Positions 1 through 13,160 are shown, counted from the stretch's first letter. The stretch: 64,000 nucleotides of DNA from Microdochium bolleyi (GCA_001566295.1 KQ964247.1:2666001-2730000); one strand, 5' to 3'. Made by a program: numbers and translations. The notes: generated by a model from the letters alone, not told the origin.

Positions 1-145
1 AACCCACCGAACGAGCGCTTGTGCAATTAGACACCCTAAAGTCGACTTGGCACGAATTTACAGGGTCTCACGTTCTGCGCGCGCAAAGGAACCTCGACAT
101 ACACCAAACCAGGGTTCGCTAACCTGCGAGGCGGAATAACTGAAA

Positions 146-1049
146 ATGGACAACAACGTGCCGGCCAACATGGCGGCTTCGACGCCCCCAAAGACCATGT
201 CTTCGCGACTTCTCACAATGAAGTTCATGCAAAGGGCTGCCACTACTCCGACGACATCAACACCAAGCACACCTGCGTCAGAAGAGCAATCCTCGAAACG
301 ACGAAAGGTCACCCACCAGCCCGAGGACGATGGCATCGCCGCCATGGTGGACCACAAAGCCGTGCAGCTTGCGCTGGCCGAGGAGGAGCGAAAGAGGCAC
401 GAGGCTGTGTTGAGGAATGCCGCCGAGGCTGGTGATGCTCGCTGGGTGTTAAGCACGCCCAAGCAAGAGTCTTTTGCGGTGAAACCAGTTTTGAATGTTG
501 TCCAAGTTGGATTTGCGCAAATCGACTCTCCAAACATTAAAGCAGGGTACGACTCTGACGAGTCAGCGAGCGACTCAGAGGCCGCCGTGCAACCGTTTCG
601 ACGGTTCAACATGGAGAAGAAGAAGGTATGTTTTCCATCACCATATCCAGTTATGGCAGGGCGCATCACAGCACAGGGCTAACATTGAACAGGTCAAGAA
701 ACAGCCCGCGTCGGATTCTGACTCTGACTCTGGTTCTGAATCAGATTCTGATGATTCCGATAGTGAGCACGTGGGCCGAAAAGCCTTCGGTCAGGATTCG
801 CGTCAATCATCTGATCCGAAACGTGCAGCCGCTGCCCTCAAGGCCACCAAGGCTATGCAAGGCACGCGTAGTGAGCAGTCACGAGCTGCGCAATTGGCAG
901 GAAAGCGCCGTAAGAAGGATGTGAAGCTGAACTCCATTTCCTCTGGAGGCGGTGGGGGACTTTCCCGATCTTCGTCGACCAAGAAGTCACAAATATCCTG
1001 CTACAAGTGTGGTAAGCCTGGACATAAAGCCACTGACTGCAGCAAATGA
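146..1049 (+). CDS. Mpp6-like exosome cofactor with C-terminal CCHC zinc knuckle
   Basis: Two exons, 146-625 and 693-1049, are joined across a 67-nt intron (GTATGT donor, branch-like gctaac at 679-684, CAG acceptor), giving 278 aa. Residues 18-31 (SSRLLTMKFMQRA core) match the signature of the M-phase phosphoprotein 6 family, which binds RNA and docks the Mtr4 helicase to the nuclear exosome. A second short patch, FRRFN, near residue 153 may be the family's second conserved element. After the intron there is a Ser/Asp/Glu-rich acidic run, then basic stretches, and finally a zinc knuckle CX2CX4HX4C (Cys263, Cys266, His271, Cys276). By inference it acts in nuclear RNA surveillance. The family call rests on one short motif; it could instead be an unrelated zinc-knuckle RNA-binding protein. 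The knuckle suggests direct nucleic-acid binding either way. Confidence 0.7.
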
Positions 1050-3353
1050 GCCTTGCCGTTGCTGGCGCCGTTCAACGGATGAACATTCGTCCTTGGCTGA
1101 CTTCCAGTGGGCGAAATGCTTTTGAGTTGCTATGAATTGTGCTGCCCTCCTCCGAACCTGGCTTTGCCCTATAGTCCACAGCATATGCATGCTTGATACC
1201 TGGCATAGGTGCACGGCTCAAGCTTGTGATCGCTCCTGGTCAGTTGCTCTCACCATAGGCTCTCTGCACAGGATTCGCCCACCACTCACCATGATACCCA
1301 TCTGTGGTGCTTTGGCGGTGTTGTACTTGATGTGCGCTCTTTGCCGCCCAGTACGCTGGCACGATCTTTGGGCTTTCATCCCCCTCGAGGGCTGACGGGT
1401 TTGATGTACAGGTCTGCTCTTCAGATTGTGCATAGGGACGAGGATCTCCCGCGTCAAGCCATAATCTCCGAAAAGGCCAGGACGCGACAGGGTTTCCGAT
1501 GATCGGTCTTGACCACCTCTGCCAGCGGATGGAGCCCAGCTTGTCCGTCGTCCCAAGAATGACATGACAACATATCTAGAAGAAACAAAGAATAAGCATT
1601 CTACACAAGCTTTGCATTAGCTCACCTGCATGCGTTCAACGGTGAATTCTCAATCAAGCATGTCCTAACAATCAAAACCAAGTTGTCGATCAGGATCCCA
1701 CCCTCGAAGTTGAAAGAGCATGTAGATTATCCACGAGGATAGCATTTTGTAGAGAGTCGGCCAGGAGCCTGACCAACTTGAGTCTACCGTGCTTCGCAGT
1801 GTGCTATTGGCATTACTATGCCGTGCTACAGGGGCTTTGCGATGCCTCGGATTTCTTTGGACCACTACTGCCAGACTCATCCCATGTATGTCTGGCCATT
1901 GCTTCATTACCTTTACTTCCCTCTACCGTCCTATAAATTGACAACCTGCTCTCGGTAATCGCGGTTAGATATTGGAATCAAGTATTGTCATGAAGGGAAA
2001 AGTCAGATCAGTCGGACAGCATTGAGAGCACTGCAGCAACGCAACCGAGCGGTGCCCAGCGCGAGCTCCGAATGTAACCCTGTCACATCTAGATCCAACT
2101 CTACACCTTCCCTTTCCCGGATCCCTGGCCGGATCTTTATTTCCTTCAACCTTAAGCATGGGCATTGCCGCATACCTGGGGAGCGATTGGGCTCCGGAGC
2201 CCCAATCAGATGCATGTATCTCTTCCTGACCGCCATATCATGCATGCTCTTGCTTTTTGACTACCGGCACAACCCGTTGGATTTGTAGTGATCCGATGCT
2301 GACCCGATGTTCCACGGCAATTTTAGAGCTCATTCTCTCACAGTATGCTGGAGAATACGCTGACCGTGACCAACAGACCGATCACATTCCAAAATGTTCT
2401 TTGGGCAAACGCAATCCGCTGCCGACCCGGCACAGACTGGGGAAAGCGGAAGACAGGAGGGTCACACGGCTCAAGCAGCTGTGTATCCGGCAGTGTGGGA
2501 CGAGACAAGAATAGCATGACTGAATCAAACACAGGTCTGTGTTTGTCTTGGGCAATCTGCTGAGGGAGTACAGCACGCCATCACTATCTTGGACATCCAA
2601 GATGATCATGCCCGCGTTGATAGCACGAGCGGGTTCTGTCCAGCACAAGCGCGAATCAGTCGCTCGCCTTGTCCGGCTCCTAAGAGATGTGTCTAGAGAG
2701 GATATGTTGGACGCATTGAAGCAACCAACAAATAGTGTGGGTTTTGAGAACAAAGAAATGGTCTGCTACGGCCATCCGGCGACTTGACTCCGACTACGGG
2801 CCTGGGTCCAAGGACCCTTGCGGCCAGGGTCCTCGAGTGTTGGGGACCACGTCTCCAGTACCAGGATTCTGGAATGGTCAGGTAGCTCGGGAGGCAACCT
2901 CCTTGAAAACCATTACTTGCCACGGAAGAAACCTGCAGATTCTACGACTGGGCCAGCCTCAAACTGCTTGGGGCGCGCTAAGCCGAGGAAATCGGCAGCC
3001 CATAGACCCTCCCAGGCCACAGCGTTGCATCATCATCGGCCTCCAGCACGAGTTTAGTGGTTGCTTGCCCGCAGCGCACCCACCTTCACGCCAAAGTCCC
3101 CTGCTGCATTTGCCCCCGCCAGGTCCCCCGCGAATCGGTTCCGAGTGCCTCTCTGAACATCCACGCGGATATCTTTCGCAGCTTGGCCCGTCGGGTGCAT
3201 ATTTCCATAAGCTCAGGCACGCTGGCTTTCTGCTTCCCCCCACGACCACTTCTTGCCATTGTCACATTGTGCAGCCGTTCGCGACCGGCGCCCTGGGCTT
3301 ATAGCATTCCTCGTTGTGCCCCGCGCAGCTTTGGGCAGTTTCAACACTTCAGC
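1050..3353. other. Intergenic, no gene recognised
   Basis: This 2.3-kb stretch holds the 3' flank of the Mpp6-like gene and the upstream flank of the M16 protease gene. Open frames in both strands are short, overlap one another and show no family motif. The frame of the downstream protease stays open back to about 3057, but it has no ATG before 3354. I see no tRNA, repeat array or transposon. Confidence 0.6.
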
Positions 3354-6300
3354 ATGAGTCCTCCCGCCGAGCCGCTTGCCATGCGGCAGCAAAGGCAGAC
3401 CCAGGTCGAGCGAGTAACCGATCAGCTCGAGACACCTTCTGTCGACGACCGCACGTATCGCGTCATCCGCCTGCCCAACCAGCTCGAGGCTCTCCTCGTT
3501 CACGATGCCGACACAGACAAGGCTTCGGCCGCACTCGATGTTAATGTTGGGAACTTCAGCGACGAAGCCGACATGCCCGGCATGGCCCACGCGGTAGAGC
3601 ATGTAAGATAACCCAGGAAATGATTGAAGACGGTCCGCAATGGTCTGACATGCGGTTTGGCAGCTCCTCTTCATGGGCACAGAGAAGTACCCAGTTGAGA
3701 ACGACTACAACGTCTACTTGTCTTCACACTCCGGCAGCTCAAACGCCTACACCGGGGCCTGCTCAACCAATTACTACTTCGATGTCGCCGCGAAGCCCAG
3801 CAACGACGAAGAGCCCACAGAATCGAACCCCTCGCCCCTCCACGGCGCTCTGGACCGGTTCGCCCAGTTCTTCATCGCACCGCTCTTCCTCGCCTCGACA
3901 CTAGATAGAGAGCTCCGTGCCGTCGATTCGGAGAACAAGAAGAACCTGCAGAGCGATACCTGGCGGTTACACCAGCTGGAGAAATCCCTATCCAACCCGA
4001 ATCACCCGTACTGCCACTTCTCGACCGGCAATCTAGAGACACTGAAGACACTGCCAGAGGGCAAGGGTATAGATGTTCGCGCCAAGTTCATGGAGTTCCA
4101 TGCGACACACTACTCGGCCAATCGGATGAAGCTGTGCGTCCTGGGCAGGGAACCCCTCGATGTACTCGAGAAGTGGGTGGCGGAGCTCTTCGCCGAGGTC
4201 CCCAACAAGGACCTTCCGCAGAACCGTTGGGATGCCGAGCTCCCTTGGACTCAGGACCAGCTTTGCAAGCAGGTGTGCGCCAAGCCTGTCATGGATTCGC
4301 GGGAGCTGAATCTCTACTTCCCGTTCATGGATGAGGAGACACTCTTTGAGACCCAGCCGAGCAGATATATCAGCCACCTCATCGGTCATGAAGGTCCTGG
4401 CAGCATCATGTCCTACATTAAGTCCAAGGGCTGGGCGAACACGCTCAGCGCTGGCGCCTATCCGATCTGCCCTGGAACACCTGGTGTCTTCGACTTCCAG
4501 GTCCGTCTGACGAAAGAGGTAAGCAACACCAAAACTCACCGTTTTCGTCGACAACCACTGACTTGCATGCGTAGGGACTGGTCCACTACAAGGAGATTGT
4601 CAAGGTCTTCTTTGAGTACGTGGCTCTTCTTCGTGAGAGCCCTCCACAGGAATGGATTTTTGAGGAGCAGAAGGGTATGGCGGACGTGGACTTCAAGTTC
4701 AAACAGAAGACACCCGCAAGCCGCTTCACGTCCAAGATCTCCTCTGTAATGCAGAAGCCACTACCCAGAGAATGGCTTCTGAGTGGTCAAAGTCGCCTCA
4801 GAAAGTTTGACTCTAAGCTGATCAAGTCTGGCCTCGACTTGCTGCGCCCTGACAACTTCCGGATGACTCTTATCTCTCGAGAAGTCCCGGGAGACTGGGA
4901 TCAGAAGGAGAAGTGGTACGGAACAGAGTACAAGAGCGAAGACATCCCTGGTGAGTTCCTCGCCGAGCTAAACAAGATTGCCAGTGGAACTGCCAAGGAC
5001 CGCATTTCCACATTGCACTTGCCGGGGAAGAACCAGTTCATCCCCACGAAGCTGGAGGTGGAGAAGAAGGAGGTCAAGGAGCCCGCCATCTCGCCGAAGC
5101 TGCTCAGGAACGACACCATTGCGCGGACATGGTACAAGAAGGATGACACCTTCTGGGTGCCCAAAGCCAACCTGATCGTCAGCTTGAAGAATCCAGTCAT
5201 CTTCGCATCTGCCGAGAATGCGGTCAAGGCGAAGCTATTCACAGATCTCGTCAGGGACGCTCTCGAGGAGTACTCCTACGATGCCGACTTGGCGGGCTTG
5301 TCTTACGTTGTCAGCCTTGACGCTCGTGGCTTGTTTGTCGAGGTTTCTGGCTACAACGACAAGCTGCCGGTGCTTCTTGAACAAGTTCTCGTCACCATGC
5401 GAGATCTCGAAGTTCGCGACGATCGCTTCGAGATTGTGCGGGAGCGTCTGAACCGTGGCTACCAGAACTGGGAGCTGCAACAGCCATTCCAGCAAGTCAG
5501 CGACTACCTGTCATGGCTCACCATGCAGCACGAATATGTCGTGGAACAGCTTGTACTGGAGGTGCCCAACGTCACTGCAGACGGCGTCCGTCACTTTTGC
5601 AAACAGATCATGTCGCAACTGCACATTGAGACATACGTGCACGGCAACCTGTACAAGCAAGATGCGCACAAGCTGACTGATCTGATCGAAACAATTCTCA
5701 AGCCGCGAATCCTTCCGAAGGAGGAGTGGCCGATTGCTCGATCGCTCATCATTCCGCCTGGCTCTAATTACTTGTACTCCAAGACACTGAAGGACCCTGC
5801 GAATGTCAACCACTGCATCGAGTACTATCTCCACATTGGCCCCAAGGGCGATCGCGGAGTCCGAGCCAAGACTCAGCTTCTTGACCAAATACTGCACGAG
5901 CCAGCGTTCGATCAGCTCAGGACCAAGGAGCAGCTGGGCTACATTGTCTTCACGGGCGTCTGCCCTGGTGCGACAACATACGGGTTCCGCGTCATTATCC
6001 AGAGTGAGAAGAAGCCAGAGTACCTTGAGTCCCGCGTCGACCTATTCCTGGCTGCTCAGGGTGCGGCACTGGAGAAGATGAGTGAGGCGGACTTTGAGAG
6101 TCACAAGCGAAGTGTGATCAACAAGCGCCTGGAGAAGCTGAAGAACCTGGACCAAGAGACTGGTCGGCACTGGGCTCAGATTGCCAACGAGTACTACGAC
6201 TTCGGTGCCTGTATGTGCAGCCCCCCCCCCCCCCCCTTGACTTTTCTCGGACAGATAATACTGACATTTCCTTCAAACAGCCCAAGAGGATGCTACTCGT

Positions 6301-6591
6301 GTCGGGCAGCTGACCAAAGACGACATGATCCATTTCTACAGGACATTCATTGCGCCGACGTCGGCAGAGCGGGCGAAGCTTGCAGTCCACCTTGTTGCCC
6401 AAGGTATCAGTGCCGACGCGACACCAGTAGAAGCGCCAGTTCAGCAAGAGGATACTCCTGTGCCGTCCAACGGCAGGGAGATTGTGGTCATTGAGAACGT
6501 CCGCGACTACAAGGCCGGTCTGGTCGTCAGTGCTGGTGCGCGGCCGACACAGCAGCTGAGCGAGTTCGAGGATAGCGACTCGAAGCTTTGA
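3354..6591 (+). CDS. Insulin-degrading enzyme-type M16 zinc metalloprotease (Ste23/IDE family), SKL C-terminus
   Basis: Four exons, 3354-3602, 3664-4518, 4575-6210 and 6281-6591, give 1016 aa, close to human IDE (1019 aa). The inverted zinc motif HxxEH is His79-Ala-Val-Glu82-His83, followed directly by LLFMGTEKYP; the downstream zinc-ligand glutamate is in AVDSE (Glu173). Intron 1 falls right after His83. The rest shows the IDE two-half layout, including the late segment EPAFDQLRTKEQLGYIVF typical of IDE C-terminal domains. Known family members degrade short amyloidogenic peptides and presequence-like peptides, and yeast Ste23 processes a-factor. The protein ends in Asp-Ser-Asp-Ser-Lys-Leu, a canonical PTS1 tripeptide, so peroxisomal residence is possible. 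The ATG at 3354 is the first in frame. Intron 3 carries a run of 16 C. The family call is secure. Confidence 0.96.
6221..6236 (+). repeat. Poly-C run inside an intron
   Basis: Sixteen consecutive C lie ten bases after the donor of the third intron of the M16 protease gene. They leave the coding frame untouched but are prone to length error or polymorphism. Confidence 0.97.
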
Positions 6592-8440
6592 AAGCATTGG
6601 TCGATGATCGCTGCGGCGAGCTACAAGTGCAATCGTGTGACATTGGTAGATCTCATATATTCGTGGGTGAAGAGGCGTTGCAACAATTAGACACTTGGAC
6701 AACAGTCGGGTTCCACTTTTCCGGAGACAAATGTCAAGGTTCAATTAAAGAAGAGTCGGTGTCCAACGGAAGCACGGTGAGACGAACGTGAGTTGAGCTT
6801 GTTGGGTAACTATGAGTAAGCCTGCATGGTCTTGGCCAGCTGCTTCCTGCACCTTCCGAGCCCATGCTATTGTTTGTTATCAGATCTGCTTTCGACACTG
6901 AGGATGAAGCCAGAATCCTGTAGAGGGTTCCGCAGGGAAGGAGAGAAAAAGAAGAAATCGGGCTCGGGAAGAAGGCGGAACCAATGAGGGGTGCGCACGA
7001 GTGCAGGAAGTGGCAGTGGGCAGGCAGCTTCCTTGTGAGCCTGCCTCAAACCCGCACACAGGGCAGTGGCGCAGGGCAATCTGTTTTCTTTTCCACGACT
7101 CGGCCAGAGACAACAATACAGACAGCAATGCCGCCACAACCACGCGTCCGGCAGAGCTATCCACCACATTTCCATCTTCATCTTGGCAGCCACTATATTG
7201 GTGAAGGACGCAACCAGCGTCTCGGCAAATCAGCATTCACACGACATAGTCGAGGGCCCAGGCCAGCTTCACGTGCTCTATCGATAGTCCCGAGTCAGGC
7301 AGACAGGTCCTCTCACCGACAAGGGCCGGGCACTTCTTCCCCCTGACGTCGGCTGCGCAGCCGCCCGCCACACCCTCCGCCGCCGCTGCATCAGATTTGC
7401 TTGCGGAAGCCATAGACTCGGTCTCCATATTTAGCAGCTGCCCCTCTGCCTGGCTCTCTGCACGCCCCTCAGCACCACGAGTCAATCTGTGTTGCTAGAC
7501 TGGTGCAACGAGAACGGTGACCTTTGGAACGGGCAGATAATCACGACAGTGCTACGTCCCGATTTCATTACGGAGTATTCTTCCCCGGGCCAAAGAGCCA
7601 TACACTGGCGAGCAAGCCGGCCGGCCGTGCATACCCACCGCCACTAGCCATACTCCCGGGACCGGGCCTCGCGGGCGTCCCACGTCAGGACACAAGGGCG
7701 GGCTGGTGCAAAGCCGAGCCTCTAAAACAAATCCCAGCGTCGTTTGTGCAACTTTCTGCGCCGCTGCCCCCACCACTCGAGACCTTTTCCCGAACTCGAG
7801 TCCTGTCTTCCAACTCTGCCTCGACGACAGCACGCCTTACGACTCCACGACCTCTCCCGACCCTCTGCAGCAGCGTTGAACTACGGCCGCGGTCTGATCC
7901 GTGGTGGTGGTTGCTTGCTTATACTGGCCTTGAGCCGCCCTCCGATCTCGTCGAATCCAGAGCTGCACAGGGCAGCTCACCGTCAAGACGTCTTCCTCAA
8001 AGAAACGGAAGATTGTTACCCGCCTCTCGGCACAACAAGACGCAGCCACAGACAGCCCATGGTCTGCCGACACTCCGATACAGTCCTGCGAGCGTGACGA
8101 CGCCGACGAAGCCAACTTTTCCTTCTCCGCCTCGTCTGCGCTTCCTACCCATCCCGAACCCGCATACGTCCGCGCCGGCTCGACACAACTACAGCCTCCA
8201 GCCTCGGGCGTGCCCCCACGCCTCCAGACACAAGTCTCCAGCGGCACATTCACCACGTTCGACACCTCATCAGCTGCCAGCTCGCCATCAGGTGCCTACG
8301 CCGACCTGTCCCTGGGAAGCGACCGGGGCGGCGACACACCCGGTCCGGAATCGAGCTCGATCACAGCCAACGGCAGTGCATACTCTTCAGCACGGGGACT
8401 CTCGCCGTTTGCCACCAAGACAACTCACCATCGCGCCATA
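6592..8440. other. Intergenic / probable long 5' region of the deubiquitinase gene
   Basis: The first part is the 3' flank of the M16 protease. No ATG-led open frame with a family motif is seen. From 7934 onward the frame of the deubiquitinase's first exon is open without an ATG, and reads Ser/Lys-rich sequence including SSSKKRKIV. This is either a translated part of an unseen upstream exon or a long 5' UTR that happens to be open. Overlapping open frames in the other phases here look like GC-driven shadows. Confidence 0.5.
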
Positions 8441-11400
8441 ATGGGAGGTGCGGCAGAGCAGCCAGAAAGATCGTCCTCTCCTCTCAAGAGACCGGCGTCG
8501 AGCATGGAGCCCGAATCGCAACAGGACAAGGACGTTGATGTTGACATGTTGTCGGTCACGCACACCGGGGTATCGCCCACGTCTCCGAAACGTGAGGACC
8601 AAGGGTCAGCGGACAGCCAGGATGAGACCATGGTCGAGTCCAGCTCTGTCACTACTGAAGACACAGCGGCTGCTTGGTCACCGAGTACGTATACATGTGA
8701 AATAATGACGACTCAGCGCTGACTTGTTTCGTAGCTTCAGTAGAGGCCCATATAAAAACAATTCGTGCTCTGGCCGAGGAGATGCACTCGGCACCTTATC
8801 AGCCGGGACAAGAGGGATTCCTGGTCTCAAAACAGTGGCTGGCTACTGTTCTGCCGTCCGAAAACAAGACTGCCGAGGTGAACCCAGAGGCCATCGGCCC
8901 TGTCGACAACTCGGACATAATCTGGGAGACAATCAAAAACCCGTGCGTTGGGGACGGTGCCTCAGACGATCTTAAAAAATTCTTTGTTCGACTCAAGCCG
9001 CAATACAGCAGTGAACAGTTTGAGATCCTGCCTTCCAAGGCGTGGGAGCTGCTGATGCAGTGGCCCGGACTGAAGGAAGGCCAGTACCCCATTCGTCGCT
9101 TTGCCAACAACAGTGGCGACGAGCTGAACCCGAACATCATCTTTGAGTTTCGCCCAGTGGTCATTCCGATTCACCGCGTCTGGTCAGCAAACAGCCCTAT
9201 TGCGATCGACTCGAGCCTGAAGGCTAGAAGCCCGCCTGCAGCGAGACTTGTCTGCGAAAAGACCTCTAGATTCCACACTTTCTTGGCGCAGGCGAAAAAG
9301 GTGGCCGACGTCGATCCCAACCAAAGAGTCCGAATTTGGCGAATTCCGAGACCTCCTGCCCCAACTGGCCCAGCTGGTCTAACGCCTCCGTCCAGTCCGG
9401 GCAGAGAGGGCCCTAGTGCCTCTTCGAACCCGTGGGGTCAGATGCTGGTCGAGGTCGACACGTTCCTCGCCCTGGAGAAGGACGTCCAGCGGGAGATAGT
9501 GTCAACCGAGCCCTTGAGTGCTGCATCCAACGTCAGCGACACCTTAACGATGGCTGCTGCTGGCTTGACCATGGACGAGTCTGTCGTGCTTGAAGAATTT
9601 GTCCAGGATGGTGAATGGCTGACTACCTACTCTCCTGCGCAAGCCTCTGCGGCAATGGGAAACAACTCTTCGCGTCTCGCAGTTATACACCCGGATGGTA
9701 CTCGGAGTGGACGGACTAGCCCGGGTCCCAACACACGTGGCCGGGCACGAAAGTCTGGCCGGACACTTGGTTGTGTGGGGCTGTCGAACCTGGGCAATAC
9801 TTGCTACATGAACTCGGCTCTGCAATGTGTGCGAAATATTGAAGAGCTCACAAAGTATTTCCTCGTCAAGGAATGGAAGAAGGAGCTCAACAAAGGAAAT
9901 GTCCTCGGTCACAATGGTGAGGTCGCGACCCAATATGCGCACCTGCTGGAGGAGTTCTACAAAGACCCACCTCCCGGCTCCGTCACACCCAGGCAGTTCA
10001 AGAACACCATCGGGCGACATTCGGCCTCGTTCTCGGGATACGGTCAGCAAGACTCCCAAGAGTTTCTGGGTTTCCTCCTCAGCGGTCTGCAAGAAGACTT
10101 GAGCAGGGTGAAAAAAAAGCCGTACATTGAGAAGCCCGACTCCACAGACGACATGATCAAAGACCCAGAAGCAATCAGACAGATGGCCGATCAAGTCTGG
10201 GACATAACGAAGAAGAGAGACGACTCGGTCATCGCTGATCTGTTCACTGGTCTGTACAAGTCTACGCTGACTTGCCCGGAGTGTGGCAAGATCAGCATCA
10301 CATTCGACCCATTCAACAACTTGACACTGCCCCTTCCCATCGAGAACAAGTGGCACCACACCATCAAGTTCTTCCCGCTGAACGATCGCCCTATCGACAT
10401 CAATGTCGAGCTTGACAAGCATGCGAGCATCAAGGCTCTGAAAGAGTTTGTCTCGATCCGTACAGGTGTGCCGCCAGAGCGCTTGTTCGGAGCAGAAATG
10501 TGGAAAGACAAATTCTACAAAATGTACGGTGACACGACCAGTGCTTCTGAAGAGATCACATCGAACGACAATGCCTGGTTCTTTGAGCTCGAGGCCAAAC
10601 CCACAAATGTTGGCAAGGGTCTCGGCAAGCAGAAGTTTGGTGTGCCTGTCCAGTCTCTGCTAGACACTGATACTCAGCGTCCGGAGGTGTCTTTGAAAGA
10701 CGAGATGAGTGCGAGCCTCCTAGTTCCAGTGTTTCACCGCAGGCCATCGGTTGCGAGAGGCGCATATCACATAAACTCGCGATGGCAAGGCGCCGCCGCG
10801 CCGCACTTTATCGTGGTCACTCCTGAGGAGGCGCGTAGCGAGGACGCTATCCGTCGCAAGGTGCTCGAAAAGGTTGCGACACTCTCCTCGAGCTCCCTGT
10901 TCGAGGACGCGGACAACTCAGACAACACGGATCCTGAGATGATCGGCACGAATGGCTCCGACTCGACGTCGTCGCTCGAGGGACGAGTCGCTGCTCGCTC
11001 CGTGCAGGGCGAGGAAGATCTGGTTGATGTACGGATGCAGCAAGACGCAAGTGGACAAGGAAAGGCCAGTAATCAGTCAAAGCCGTGAGTTATTCTGATG
11101 CCTCTTTCTTCTTCTAAAAACAGCTCCATTAGACTAACAATTCACGTCAGCTCTGCTGCCAAACATGAGTTTAATCACACTCGGCCGACCTGGGTGGATC
11201 CGAAGAAGTTCCTGCCGCCCGAGCTGCAGAATCTGTTTGAGATGAGTTACTTTTCTGAGAGCGCTCGTGTTCCTACAGGGCAGCAGAGCATTGAGGACAA
11301 CAAAGAATACCCGCGCCTGTCGTCTAGAATTGTGGTTGCATCACCAACCTCGTCCGAGGACACGAACGACAACACAGTGAACGACACGGCCTCGAACGGT

Positions 11401-13160
11401 AGCAGCAGCTCCGATGACACACCGTCTAACACCGAGGCGCCCTCGACCCGCATGACTGAAGAGAGTGATGAGGATGATAAGGTCGTGAAGGTATGGCATC
11501 CCTTTAGTGCCTGCGTGAAGTTTCGCCCGGCTAACTCGTCCATCTAGATACTGCCACAACGGCCCAAGCCGGGCAAGCAATTCAAACCTGTAGCCAAGGG
11601 TCCTGGCGGCGGGCGCAAGAAGATGAAAGCTCACAAGACCTACGGAAAGGGCGGCAAAAAGAAGCTTCGACAGCAGCAGCGGGAAGAGGAGCAGCGTATG
11701 CGATCCTCCGAGGCTGATGCTGACCCTTACGAGGACGATGAGCCAGAAGCCTCTGCGGGCGGACCCGATGGCGGCCCTCTGATCCGCCTCAAGGAGGGTA
11801 TTGTTGTGGAGTGGGGCGAGGAGGCTTACAGTGAGATCTTTGGCGCAACGGACAACAACAAGTCGCTTTGGGAGTCGTGCGAAGTTCTCGCGGACCCTCA
11901 GCTCGAGAGGACGCAAAACATGCGTGCAAAGAGGCGCAAGAATGGCATCTCGATCGAGCAATGCCTCGACGAGTTCGAGCGGGACGAGATCCTCTCGGAA
12001 CAGGACATGTGGTATTGCCCACGGTGCAAGGAACACCGGCGAGCCAGCAAAAAGTTCGATCTCTGGAAGACGCCTGACATACTAGTCATGCACCTCAAGC
12101 GTTTCAGTAACAGCGGGTGGAGGCGCGACAAGCTTGATGTCCTGGTTGACTTTCCTATTGAGAACCTTGACATCACTGAGCGCGTTCTTCACAAGGAAGA
12201 TGGGAAGCAGGAGGTGTACGACCTTATCGGTGTGGACTGTCACTGGGGCGGTCTTGGCGGTGGTCACTATACCGCACACGCCAAGAACTTCTATGACGGC
12301 CAGTGGTATACTTTCAACGGTAAGACATTGATCGTACCCGCCTCGTGCCAAATGAATGCTGACATGCTACAGACTCGTCGGTCTCAAAGGTGACTACAGA
12401 TAGAATCGTGGACTCCTCGGCGTACTTGTTGTTCTACCGCCGGCGCTCAGATGTGCCACTTGGCGGACCGCGCTTCCAGGACATATTTGCACGGTTCGCG
12501 GAAGCCACATCCGATGATGATCAGACCGAGCCGGGGGAAGCTCGGGGCCTCGGCGAGGGCTCTACCCTCTCAACTGGGTCGTCGAGCGCTATCAGAGGAG
12601 TCGGAGCTTCTCGCCAGCTCAGCGGAAGTCATGGTGGTGATCAGGAGATGAGCTTTGTGCTCAACCGGGCCGATGACGATGACAGATACGGCAATAATCA
12701 GACAATGCACGACATCGATGAGGACGAGGGAATTGAGCTTGCGGACAACTCTCGTGCTGTTGGCTTCAATGGCGCAAGCAACTGGAACTTCGACATGCTG
12801 AACGGTCACGGTACACCCGGTTCCCCTGCCGCATCAGACGAGGCGCAGCACGACTCGTCTGGCGATGAGGGCTCGATGAGTACACCCGCGATGGGTCCAC
12901 AGCAAGTCCATGACTTTCCCGACAATGTCGAGCAGCGGCTACTGCCAGGAATGTCAAGCTACCAGCTTTCTGGTGCTGGTGAGCTGACGTCGGCTGGCGA
13001 CGATAACCCTCCAGTGTACTCTAAGGAAGCGGAGAGGGAGGATATGGCGCAGTTGTGGGGGGAGGAGGGGGGCGTCCTGGAGGTGCCAGCCGTCGGCACG
13101 CGCGAGCGGGACTCGGAAGACGTGACGGAAATCCATCTCGGCGACGATGACAAACTGTGA
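8441..13160 (+). CDS. Ubiquitin-specific protease, Ubp12/USP15-like, with DUSP domain
   Basis: Exons 8441-8684, 8735-11084, 11151-11490, 11548-12319 and 12373-13160 keep frame through four introns of 50-66 nt and give about 1497 aa. An N-terminal DUSP-like domain (roughly residues 84-230, GQEGFLVSKQWL) precedes the split peptidase C19 domain. The Cys box GLSNLGNTCYMNSALQC puts the nucleophile at Cys438, and the His box GGGHYTAHA puts the base at His1218. Asp1236 is restored across the last intron (FN-D). Two CxxC pairs, CPECGK and CPRCKEH, are the usual zinc-binding insert. A Lys/Arg-rich, acidic insert lies between the catalytic halves, and the tail is Ser/Asp-rich. The family removes ubiquitin from proteins; yeast Ubp12 acts in mitochondrial fusion and signalling. 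The start is unsure: 8441 is the first in-frame ATG, but the frame is open upstream to 7934. Confidence 0.93.

Noticed and set aside
3057..3353. In-frame upstream extension of the M16 protease.
   Set aside because: The frame is open but holds no ATG; the family's N-terminus matches a start at 3354.
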